From Rhizobium sp. Leaf453 (GTDB lineage: Bacteria; Pseudomonadota; Alphaproteobacteria; Rhizobiales; Rhizobiaceae): a stretch of DNA of 64,000 nucleotides. Shown here one piece after another: positions 46,746 through 55,029 of the stretch (position 1 is the stretch's first letter; each line of letters begins with the position of its first letter). The position numbers and the translations under genes are program-made. Location: assembly GCF_001425605.1 (NCBI RefSeq), contig NZ_LMRG01000001.1, forward strand, positions 125,152 through 189,151, given 5' to 3'. The notes under the pieces were generated by a model. The model was given only the letters and a program-made list of their open reading frames with translations. It ran no database searches and was not told where the DNA came from.

Positions 46746-46861
46746 CACCAAATGCCCCTTTTGAAACCACCAAATGGCCGCATTTGGTTCAGGTATCATT
46801 CACCTTCTTGCCTTCATGATCGCCTACGAAATTCAGGTGATTAACAGAAAGGCGCATGCAC

Positions 46862-47899
46862 ATGGCAACGATTATTCGCGGTACGGACGGTTACGACAGG
46901 ATCGTGCAGGGAAGCCGGAGCTTCGCAGAGATTTACGCCTATGCCGGCGACGACGATATCTATCTCAATCGCACTGACAGCAACGGTGGCGGCAACTATG
47001 TCAGTGCCGGCGACGGTGACGACTACGTGCTGAACTATTTCGAGGGCGGCAACGACATCTACCTCGGCGCCGGCAACGACATCTATGTCGCGGATATCCG
47101 CGCTGGCGTCTCCAGTGAATTCGACGTGGTCAAGGGTGGCACCGGAAACGATCGTTTCGAACTCGATACCGAAGCGAGCGACTATTACGGCGAATCCGGC
47201 AATGACACCTTCCTGACGGTGGGGGTCGACAACTACTACAATGGCGGCACCGGTACCGACACGATCAGTTACGCCTTGCAGGACGACTATCCTTCCCAGA
47301 AGGGCAAGGGCGTGACCATCGATCTCGGTGCAGGAAAGGCGTCAACGACCAGCGGCCATTCCGAAACACTCGTCAGTATCGAAAACGCCTCCGGCACCGG
47401 GTATGGAAATGACGACATCACCGGCAGTTCGGCGCGCAATGTCCTGAAGGGCTACGGCGGCGCGGACATCCTCGAAGGCCTTGGCGGCGATGACGATCTC
47501 GATGGCGGTTCCGGCAATGACGACCTTTACGGCGGCACCGGTGACGACCTGCTCATCGGCAGCACTGGCAGCGATTATCTGAATGGCGGAACCGGCGCGG
47601 ATACGTTCGACTTCAACTCCATCAACGATTCCGTCTCCGGCAGCAACCGCGATGTCATCGCCGATTTTCATCGTTCGGAACTCGACGTCATCGATCTCTC
47701 GACGATCGATGCCAACGAACTGCGCGGCGGCAACCAGGCGTTCACCTTCATCGGTGGCGCATCGTTCCATGGCACAGCAGGCGAGTTGCGATTCGGCAGT
47801 GGTGTCGTCTCCGGTGATACCGACGGCGACGGCTATTCCGACTTCCAGATCAAGGTCAGCGGCGTCACCACGATGAATTCCATCGACTTCTTCCTGTAA
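46862..47899 (+). CDS. RTX-type calcium-binding protein
   Basis: A 345-residue acidic protein dominated by glycine- and aspartate-rich RTX-like repeats. Matches to GGxGxDxLxG occur in DDDLDGGSGNDDLYGGTGDD and DYLNGGTGADTFDFN near residues 200-250, with looser copies earlier. The C-terminal part (FIGGASFHGTAGELRF) resembles serralysin-type tails. Such proteins are secreted by type I systems and bind calcium outside the cell; no ABC transporter, membrane fusion protein or protease domain is adjacent. AAAGG is nine bases before the ATG at 46862. Confidence 0.82.
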   Translation: MATIIRGTDGYDRIVQGSRSFAEIYAYAGDDDIYLNRTDSNGGGNYVSAGDGDDYVLNYFEGGNDIYLGAGNDIYVADIRAGVSSEFDVVKGGTGNDRFELDTEASDYYGESGNDTFLTVGVDNYYNGGTGTDTISYALQDDYPSQKGKGVTIDLGAGKASTTSGHSETLVSIENASGTGYGNDDITGSSARNVLKGYGGADILEGLGGDDDLDGGSGNDDLYGGTGDDLLIGSTGSDYLNGGTGADTFDFNSINDSVSGSNRDVIADFHRSELDVIDLSTIDANELRGGNQAFTFIGGASFHGTAGELRFGSGVVSGDTDGDGYSDFQIKVSGVTTMNSIDFFL

Positions 47900-47924
47900 G
47901 CTGCGACTTCTACCTGGAACAATG

Positions 47925-47952
47925 GAGCCTCGCCCCTCGGCGAGGCTCTTTT
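47925..47952 (+). terminator. Terminator of the RTX gene
   Basis: GAGCCTCGCC (47925-47934) and GGCGAGGCTC (47939-47948) form a perfect ten-bp stem with a 4-nt loop, followed by TTTT. It lies 26 nt after the stop codon. Confidence 0.85.
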
Positions 47953-47976
47953 CGTTTCAACAGGCCCCAAAAACAG

Positions 47977-48180
47977 AAACGCCCAGGACCGTTTCCGATC
48001 CTGGGCGTTTAAGTTTTCCTCCGGGACTGAAGGTACGAAACCGGATGAAAACTATCTCTGTACGGAGCTGCCTTCCAGCCTCGCCGTCGAGCAATCTGCG
48101 GGTTGCCCCGCGCGTCTCGCGTGGTTGATCACGCGGTCGTCTTGCCTGAAGTCAGAATATGATCGGGATGGTTAAATTGT
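47977..48180 (-). ncRNA. Possible minus-strand small RNA ending in a strong terminator
   Basis: A perfect 12-bp-arm hairpin (47977-47988 and 47999-48010, loop 10 nt) is followed on the minus strand by CTGTTTTTGG, a classic terminator. Upstream on that strand the 170-nt stretch is rich in short GC stems and holds no reading frame. It lies in the 539-base gap between the RTX gene (47899) and the next gene (48439). No promoter could be recognised. Known RNA families were not matched. Confidence 0.3.
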
Positions 48181-48438
48181 TCTAAAAGCCCAACGGAATT
48201 CGGTTGTTAGGACAAGCAAGAACACGAGGTCCGGCGGTTACGGGAGATGATCGGCTGCGGCTATTTTTCTTCATCCGCCAAGGAGGATCGAAACCGCCCA
48301 CCATGTTATAGTGCCGCCATCGGCACAATCGAATCGGCCGACTGTTTCATTTCGCAGCACTCATATCGAAGACAATTTTTTGAAACTTCTGTTTTCCCCG
48401 TTTCGTTCCTGCCGTTGCAGACAGGAAAGGCAGCGCCG

Positions 48439-48639
48439 ATGAATGGCAATACCGACACATCGAAGAACAGCGCGGATCCGCAGCCGTCGCAGGACCTCAA
48501 TTCGGAGAGCCCTGCCCGCTGGGTCATCCACTGTATCTGTTGCGAGACGCCGGTCGAGCCGTGGCAGACCTCAGGGTATGAATTCGGCTATTGCGCCCAT
48601 TGCTATAACGTCCTGATGGCACCCGCAGGGCAATCGTGA
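48439..48639 (+). CDS. Small zinc-ribbon-like protein (66 aa)
   Basis: A 66-residue protein with an N-terminal polar, disordered-like segment and a C-terminal block holding cysteines HCICC and YCAHC (residues about 35-57), a likely zinc ribbon. AGGAAAGG lies upstream of the ATG at 48439. The frame continues upstream to 48247 but that part has poor coding character. No family is recognised. It converges with ccrM. Confidence 0.55.
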   Translation: MNGNTDTSKNSADPQPSQDLNSESPARWVIHCICCETPVEPWQTSGYEFGYCAHCYNVLMAPAGQS

Positions 48640-48734
48640 CCGTATACGTCCTCTGACCACCAAATGCGAAATCGCCGCGCATCCGAAGATGCACGGCGTT
48701 TTGATGTTCACGCTGTCCCCGGTGCGGCGGCTGA

Positions 48735-49925
<1,191 letters not shown>

Positions 49926-50090
49926 TTACCAAATCCTGAAGGCCCGGCGGAAATTCGCGAAATCATACAAGAGGATGGAGCGAGGCGACTCGTTTTGAAC
50001 AGGGCGGCGGCTCTGTTCATGAAGCGAAACGCGATATTCGGGAAACGAGAATTAACCCCAACATCCCTCATCCTCATCCTCGCCCTCGGG

Positions 50091-50194
50091 GCGGGGATCC
50101 AGTGGCGCCGCGTCTGCGGCGTCGGAGACCCTCCTGTTTTATGAGGTGAACACGTGCTTTGCACCGCGCAGACGCGCGGTGACTGGATGCCCGC
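50091..50194. repeat. Imperfect palindromic intergenic repeat (copy D)
   Basis: Arms of about 31 bases near 50091-50121 and 50161-50194 are imperfect reverse complements (ATCCAGTG against GACTGGAT; CGCGTCTGCG against CGCAGACGCG). The centre shares the CGCGTCTGCG core with the copy at 28076-28223. It sits in the 389-base gap between the ccrM start and the next minus-strand gene. No other gene is visible there. Confidence 0.6.
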
Positions 50195-50254
50195 CACAAA
50201 GGCGCGCATGACGGAGTTCGGGGATAAATCTCCATTCCAGAGGAACCCATGCAC

Positions 50255-50620
50255 TCAAACCGGATACCCCTCCTTCTCCGCATGAAACGCCCGGCTGTCC
50301 TCCGGCGCGTGTTCGCGATCCGCCATTCCGTAGTCGCGAATGACGCCGGCGATCCGGAGGCGATAATCGGCGAAGGTGCCATTGCGGCCGGCATGTTGGG
50401 CGGCCCGGTGTTCCGGGCTGTTGCGCCATTCGGCGATGGCAGCCTCGTCACGCCAGAACGACAGCGACAGGATCTTGCCCGGCATCTTCAGGCTTTCGAA
50501 CCGCTCGATCGACAGGAAACCATCGATCCTGTCGAGACGGTCGAACAATTGCCCGGCCAGATCGAGATAGTCGCTGCGCCGGCCATAGACTGGCGTCACC
50601 TCGAAGATGACGGCGATCAT
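50255..50620 (-). CDS. Antibiotic biosynthesis monooxygenase (ABM)-like protein
   Basis: A 121-residue ferredoxin-like protein. The ABM pattern is visible as IAVIFEVTPVYGRRSDYLDL, DRIDGFLSIERFESL and LSFWRDEAAIAEWRNSPEHR. Members include quinone- and anthracycline-modifying monooxygenases, but most are uncharacterised. Its start overlaps the end of the NIPSNAP gene by 4 nt, so the pair is translationally coupled, under probable control of the ArsR gene. Confidence 0.8.
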   Translation of the reverse strand: MIAVIFEVTPVYGRRSDYLDLAGQLFDRLDRIDGFLSIERFESLKMPGKILSLSFWRDEAAIAEWRNSPEHRAAQHAGRNGTFADYRLRIAGVIRDYGMADREHAPEDSRAFHAEKEGYPV

Positions 50621-50949
50621 GACGACCTCCCGCTGACAGCGTGGGGCAGCGAAACGTTCTTCAGGAAAATCCGGTCTTCTTTGACGATGAAGCGCTCCTT
50701 CCTGGCAAAGGCGTAGTTTTCCATGCCGAGGGGATCGGCGGCGAGCCTGGCGCGGTAGGCCTCATAGGCAGCAAGATTTTCGATGTTATAGATGCCATAG
50801 GCGGTGGTGGCCGAGCCCTCGTGTGGACCGAAATAACCGATCAGGTCGGCGCCGTTGCGCGGAATGCACTGGCCCCAGTTGCGGGCATAAGTCGCGAATT
50901 CCTCGCGCTTGAACGGGTCGATCTCGTAGCGGATGAAGCAGGTGATCAT
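50617..50949 (-). CDS. NIPSNAP family protein
   Basis: A 110-residue protein with the NIPSNAP pattern: ITCFIRYEIDPFKREEFATY at the start, IGYFGPHEGSATTAYGIYNI in the middle and a YARKERFIVKEDRIFL-like end. The fold is a ferredoxin-like dimer related to ABM proteins. No enzymatic activity is established. It is the first gene of a two-gene operon with the ABM gene, divergent from an ArsR regulator. Confidence 0.82.
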   Translation of the reverse strand: MITCFIRYEIDPFKREEFATYARNWGQCIPRNGADLIGYFGPHEGSATTAYGIYNIENLAAYEAYRARLAADPLGMENYAFARKERFIVKEDRIFLKNVSLPHAVSGRSS

Positions 50950-51003
50950 GAGGGTCTCCTCGGTTTCGGATATGCCCTTGTGCCAGCTTGCAGCCCCTCA
51001 ATG

Positions 51004-51021
51004 CTTCGATCACGATCGAAG
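51004..51021. promoter_or_regulatory. Palindrome between the ArsR gene and NIPSNAP operon
   Basis: CTTCGAT (51004-51010), CACG, ATCGAAG (51015-51021) is a perfect inverted repeat in the 116-base divergent space. Its size fits a dimeric winged-helix repressor. It lies 45 nt before the ArsR gene and 54 nt before the NIPSNAP gene, so it is the likely shared operator. Confidence 0.5.
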
Positions 51022-51065
51022 TATCAGACCTTGCCCGGATTCGGTGCCACAGCTAAAATCCGGAT

Positions 51066-51752
51066 ATGAAGGAAGGTCCAGACATCGCTCTCATCGGATC
51101 GCTGATCGGCGATCCCGCCCGCGCCAACATGCTGACCGCGCTGACCGGCGGCAAGGCATTGACGGCAACTGAGCTTGCGGCCACGGCCGGCATCACGGTG
51201 CAGACCGCCAGTTCCCACCTGTCGAAGCTGGAAACAGGCGGCTTGCTCACCCAGCGCAAACAGGGGCGTCACCGCTACTTCGCCCTGGCCGATGACGATG
51301 TCGGGCTGATGATCGAAGGCCTGATGGGTTTTGCCGCTTATCGCGGCTTTACCCGCCACCGCACCGGCCCGAAGGACCCGGCGCTGCGCAAGGCGCGGGT
51401 CTGCTACAATCACCTGGCCGGCGATTATGGCGTGCGCATGCTCGACAGCATGCTGGCGGAAGAAGTGATCGGCGGCGCCGGCGACAAGCTGACCCTGACA
51501 AAGGCCGGCGAAGAGCGGATGGCAGCGCTCGGCATCGATCTGCCGGCGCTCAGGCGATCGCGCCGGCCGCTCTGCCGCACCTGTCTCGACTGGAGTGAGC
51601 GCCGCTCGCATCTGGCCGGCTCGCTCGGGCAAGCACTGCTGACCCTGTTTCTGGACAAGGGCTGGGCCAGACGCGAGGTGGAAAGCCGGGCCGTATGCTT
51701 CACCGCCACAGGTGAAAAGGCGTTCCTGAGACTGTTTCCGGTCGCCGGCTGA
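51066..51752 (+). CDS. ArsR-family transcriptional regulator
   Basis: A 228-residue regulator with a winged helix at about residues 10-80 (DPARANMLTALTGG, then LAATAGITVQTASSHLSKLE and a GRHRYFAL wing). The long C-terminal part (about 95-228) is not the usual ArsR length and contains CRTCLDWSERRSHLAGSLG, an effector region of unknown specificity that may bind a small molecule or metal. It is divergent from the NIPSNAP-ABM operon, its likely target. It meets DUF1284 tail to tail. Confidence 0.85.
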   Translation: MKEGPDIALIGSLIGDPARANMLTALTGGKALTATELAATAGITVQTASSHLSKLETGGLLTQRKQGRHRYFALADDDVGLMIEGLMGFAAYRGFTRHRTGPKDPALRKARVCYNHLAGDYGVRMLDSMLAEEVIGGAGDKLTLTKAGEERMAALGIDLPALRRSRRPLCRTCLDWSERRSHLAGSLGQALLTLFLDKGWARREVESRAVCFTATGEKAFLRLFPVAG

Positions 51753-52184
51753 TCAGCCGGGCTTCGCAGCAACCAGCACGCCACCATAGCCGCCGGCAGC
51801 CACATCCGTACAGAGCGACGACCATTCGCAACGGAGACAGGCTTTGCGGATCTCTCCTGCAGCGAATGCATCGCGCATTTTCGCCAGGAAAACCGCATCC
51901 GGACAGATGACCGCGCCGGGACCGGCGGGAACGCCCAGCAATTCCTCGACAGCGATCCGCGCCCGATTGTCCCGATCCACCACGCTCTTGCGCCAGCAAT
52001 GCGGATCCTCTTCATCAAGCAGCGGCGCGCAGATATCATCCGGCCCTTCGACCATCAGGATGTCCTCGCCTTCCGACAGGCGCGCGGCGATGCGGACATA
52101 GTTTTCGGTGAAGGCCTCGGTATAGCCCTTGCCGATAAAGGTCAGCATGCAGAGCAGGTGATGCGGGCGCAGGCGAACGGTCAT
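51753..52184 (-). CDS. DUF1284 cysteine-rich protein
   Basis: A 143-residue protein that opens MTVRLRPHHLLCMLTFIGKGY, the typical DUF1284 start. Conserved cysteines appear at about residues 12, 50, 58, 94, 117, 120 and 126 (ICAPLL, HCWRK, ICPDAVF, CLRCEWSSLC). An iron-sulfur cluster is thought likely for this family. Function unknown. The frame opens earlier at 52283, but 52184 gives the family start. It is convergent with the ArsR gene and adjoins it exactly. Confidence 0.75.
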   Translation of the reverse strand: MTVRLRPHHLLCMLTFIGKGYTEAFTENYVRIAARLSEGEDILMVEGPDDICAPLLDEEDPHCWRKSVVDRDNRARIAVEELLGVPAGPGAVICPDAVFLAKMRDAFAAGEIRKACLRCEWSSLCTDVAAGGYGGVLVAAKPG

Positions 52185-52334
52185 GAAGGCCTTGAAGCGA
52201 TGGAAACGAAACCCGTAAGGGCGTGTCCCTATACAGGACGATTGGCGCTGCGTCTCTTGCCATCCTATATTTGTCTCTGACAAAGCTGTCGGCGGCCGCG
52301 CCTTGCCGCTGCGAATGATTGGGAGTTATCGAGA

Positions 52335-52817
52335 TTGAGCGTCGCCTTCACCAAGGAAGAAAGTTCCGAAACCGCCTCGGAAACCCTCCTGCCCGACCGG
52401 CCGATTTCCCCGCATCCCAATCTGGTGACGGAGCAAGGCCTGAAGGCGCTCGAAGCGCAATTGCAGCAGGCGCGTGAGGCGTACGAGGCGGCGAACACGG
52501 TCGAGGATATTAATGAAAAGCGGCGCCAGCAGGCCGGTCCCTTGCGCGACACACGCTATCTCGTGGCCCGGATCCGCACCGCCCAGGTCGTCCCCGCCCC
52601 TGTCTCCAATGACAGCGTCGCCTTCGGCGGCACGGTGACCATCAGCCGCGACGATGGTCGCGTCCAGACTTACCGCATCGTCGGCGAAGACGAGGCTGAT
52701 CCGAAGGCGGGATCGATCTCCTTCGTCTCGCCGGTTGCGGTGCGGCTGATGGGCAAGAGCGTCGGCGATGTCGTGGAGGTGAGTGGGCAGGAAATCGAGA
52801 TTACCGAGATTCGATGA
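52335..52817 (+). CDS. GreA/GreB-family elongation factor
   Basis: A 160-residue member of the Gre family. It has an N-terminal coiled-coil hairpin (about 30-80, LVTEQGLKALEAQLQQAREA) and a C-terminal FKBP-like domain (about 95-160, FGGTVTISRDDGRVQTYRIV then ISFVSPVAVRLMGKSVGD). Gre proteins stimulate RNA cleavage by paused RNA polymerase; the coiled-coil tip acidic residues are not obvious here, so it may be a GreA paralogue of different function. It starts with TTG, with GGGAG upstream, and overlaps the next gene by 4 nt. Confidence 0.8.
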   Translation: MSVAFTKEESSETASETLLPDRPISPHPNLVTEQGLKALEAQLQQAREAYEAANTVEDINEKRRQQAGPLRDTRYLVARIRTAQVVPAPVSNDSVAFGGTVTISRDDGRVQTYRIVGEDEADPKAGSISFVSPVAVRLMGKSVGDVVEVSGQEIEITEIR

Positions 52818-53134
52818 ATGCCACGGGAAATGGCGGCGATGGGAGCGCGTCCACTGGCGGGAAAGAGAAACCCTTCCTACATCCTGAAGATCGGAACGTG
52901 AGTGAGGTCGAATTCGCCGTGAAGGAAGAAAAGAGGACAGCTCTCCATCGTGCAGGACGGCGGATCCAGATCGTGTGGGCGACCTCGATCATGAGCATAG
53001 CGACCGTCGCAGGCGTCTATATCGGTTGGCACGATCACGGGATCGGCGGCGCCATCGGGCTTGGGATTGCAGGCCTCATCATCGGCGGCATGCTGAGCGC
53101 CTCGCCTTCCCTGTTCTTTTCAATCCTGTCCTGA
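52814..53134 (+). CDS. Hypothetical membrane protein (106 aa)
   Basis: A 106-residue protein with a polar N-terminal half (GNGGDGSASTGGKEKPFLHPE) and two hydrophobic helices at about 55-75 and 80-103 (GIGGAIGLGIAGLIIGGMLS). No family is recognised. Its ATG overlaps the Gre-family stop by four bases, suggesting co-translation. Confidence 0.55.
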   Translation: MNATGNGGDGSASTGGKEKPFLHPEDRNVSEVEFAVKEEKRTALHRAGRRIQIVWATSIMSIATVAGVYIGWHDHGIGGAIGLGIAGLIIGGMLSASPSLFFSILS

Positions 53135-53238
53135 GCCGCCCCCTGAAAGCCGTTGCGCATACCAGCCTCCCGCTGCGCGCGGTTGAGCTTTCGGGCGGCA
53201 TCGTGTAAACGGCCTGCATCTCCCCCAAGGATTACCAG

Positions 53239-53934
53239 ATGTCCAGCATTGATCTCATCCTGTTCGACTGCGACGGCGTTCTCGTCGATTCCGAAATCAT
53301 CGCCAGCGAAGTCGAAGCCGAACTTCTGACCGAGGCCGGTTACCCGATCAGCACCGAGGAAATGGCCGAGCGTTTTGCCGGCATGACCTGGCACAACACG
53401 CTGCTTGCCATCGAGAAGGAAGCCGATATTCCGCTTTCGGCCAACCTCATCACCAAGAACGAGGCGATCCTCGACAAGCGGCTAGCCACCGACGTCAAGG
53501 TCATCGAGGGCGTCAAGCCGATGCTGGCGCAGTTGACGCTGCCGCACGGCATCTGCTCCAACTCGACCTCGGCGCGCCTGGCCATGATGCTCGGCAAGGT
53601 CGGCATCAAGAATCATTTTGGAAAGCACATCTATTCGGCGCGCGATCTGGGCGAAGACCGGGTGAAGCCGAAGCCGGACATCTTCCTGCACGGCGCCAAG
53701 CAGTTCGACATCCATCCGTCCCGCGTTCTGGTGATCGAGGATTCCGTCCACGGCGTCCACGCCGCCATCACCGCCGGCATGCGCGTCGTCGGCTTCACCG
53801 GCGCCTCGCACACCTATCCCTCCCACGCCGACAAGCTGACGGAAGCCGGCGCCGAAACCGTGATCTCGCGCATGAGCGCACTCCCCGGCGTCATCGCCGC
53901 CCTGTCGGAATGGTCGGAATCGCTGACGGCTTGA
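53239..53934 (+). CDS. HAD-IA phosphatase, phosphoglycolate-phosphatase-like
   Basis: A 231-residue haloacid dehalogenase. Motif I is LILFDCDGVLVDSE (nucleophile Asp9), with a cap helix region to about 80. Motif II is CSNSTSARL, motif III is KPKPDIFLHGAKQF and motif IV is VIEDSVHGVHAAITAGM. The group includes phosphoglycolate and sugar-phosphate phosphatases; the substrate is unknown. It stands alone with the repeat element downstream. Confidence 0.85.
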   Translation: MSSIDLILFDCDGVLVDSEIIASEVEAELLTEAGYPISTEEMAERFAGMTWHNTLLAIEKEADIPLSANLITKNEAILDKRLATDVKVIEGVKPMLAQLTLPHGICSNSTSARLAMMLGKVGIKNHFGKHIYSARDLGEDRVKPKPDIFLHGAKQFDIHPSRVLVIEDSVHGVHAAITAGMRVVGFTGASHTYPSHADKLTEAGAETVISRMSALPGVIAALSEWSESLTA

Positions 53935-53945
53935 GGCTTTTTACC

Positions 53946-54117
53946 GCTCCCCTGCGGGAGAGGATACAAAATCAACATCTTAGCCACAGGCTAAGTGTTA
54001 GATTTTGTTGGTGAGGGGATCATCCCTTTCTCGGGCCTACCCCCTCTCTTGCAATTTCTAACACTTAGCTAAAGCTAAGATGTTGAAATTGCTTTCTCCC
54101 CCACCGAGGGGGAGATA
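53946..54117. repeat. Palindromic intergenic repeat element (copy B) with nested hairpins
   Basis: A 172-bp element. Left arm 53973-54002 and right arm 54057-54084 are reverse complements except at a short loop (CACAG left, TAAA right). Each arm is itself a hairpin because of TTAGC/GCTAAG. Outer GC-rich blocks (CTCCCCTGCGGGAG-type and CTCCCCC-type) frame it and resemble the 16606-16812 element. It lies between the HAD gene and the lipoprotein gene. Confidence 0.78.
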
Positions 54118-54129
54118 ATCTGAGCAAGC

Positions 54130-54684
54130 CTATTTCTTCTTCTTGCCCTTCACCGGACCCTCGTCAAAGCCGACATAGATCTTGGCGAAATCGCCCGCGC
54201 CAGCCGGCAGGGTGACCTGCGCCTTGGTGAAGATGAACTGGGTGGCGCCAGCGCCGGACGCGACTTCGACCGGGTACTGGGTCAGTTCGGAATAGAGCGT
54301 GTTCTTGCCATCGGTGGCGGCGACGCGGATCGGCAGGTTGACGCTGCCGGCACCGCCGGCCGGGCCGGAAACGACGCGGCCCTGGACGACGACGGTCATG
54401 ACCAGCTGGCTTTCGTTCTGCACGCACTGGCGGGTCGTATCGGCGAGCGACGCCTGGTAGACGATCTTGGTCGGATCATCCTTGGCGCCCTTGGCATAGG
54501 TGCGGTAGTTCGCGGTTCCATCCAGCAGATAGACCTGCGGGCAGGATCCCTGGATCACGGCAGGGGTCGGGGCCGCGGCGCTGCCGCCGACATCGATTGC
54601 GCCGCCCGTATCGGTCTTGTTGCAGCCCGCGGCGAGCAAAAGAAGTGAAACTCCGAGAAGACGGCTGGAAATTTTACCAAACAC
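54130..54684 (-). CDS. Lipoprotein (184 aa)
   Basis: A 184-residue lipoprotein. The signal peptide carries LLAAGC (Cys near 20) after a GTG start at 54684 that has GAGGG nine bases upstream; a GTG at 54708 is also possible. The mature part has a repeated beta-strand pattern (MTVVVQGRVVSGPAGGAGSV) and ends in a lysine-rich tail GPVKGKKKK. No family is recognised. It is divergent from thrC. Confidence 0.65.
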   Translation of the reverse strand: MFGKISSRLLGVSLLLLAAGCNKTDTGGAIDVGGSAAAPTPAVIQGSCPQVYLLDGTANYRTYAKGAKDDPTKIVYQASLADTTRQCVQNESQLVMTVVVQGRVVSGPAGGAGSVNLPIRVAATDGKNTLYSELTQYPVEVASGAGATQFIFTKAQVTLPAGAGDFAKIYVGFDEGPVKGKKKK

Positions 54685-55029
54685 TTGAGATGACCCTCTG
54701 CCTTGCACGATTGATATCGCCTGGGCATGGCTGACCGGAAAATGAGGTATTTTTCGGATTTCCGCCCCTGCAACTTGAGCCTTTCAAGACCCTTGGCGAT
54801 GGTCTATAGCAGCGACGCATTGAAAAATCGATTGGAGTCTGAGACCGGAACGCCAATTTTTCAGGACCCGCTGAACTGGCCGATGCCGGGCGACAAACCG
54901 ATCTTTCCGTCAGCTTTGCCAAGGCTTGACGCAAAGAGAACCGCGAAACAATCGCGGTTCACCTATGGTGCCGCTCAATTCCCGCCGCACGTGCCTGCGG
55001 CCCCAAACGCATGACGAAGGATGGTCACT
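54685..55029. other. 345-base divergent control region
   Basis: No credible gene. The clearest structure is an inverted repeat GAACCGCG (54938-54945), loop, CGCGGTTC (54953-54960), starting 12 nt after the start of a TTGACG-like -35 (54926). It may be an operator or leader hairpin of thrC. GAAGG at 55016-55020 is the thrC ribosome binding site. Confidence 0.4.

Noticed and set aside
54727-55014. 95-codon frame upstream of thrC
   Set aside because: No coding character or good start signal; it lies in the divergent control region and contains the hairpin.
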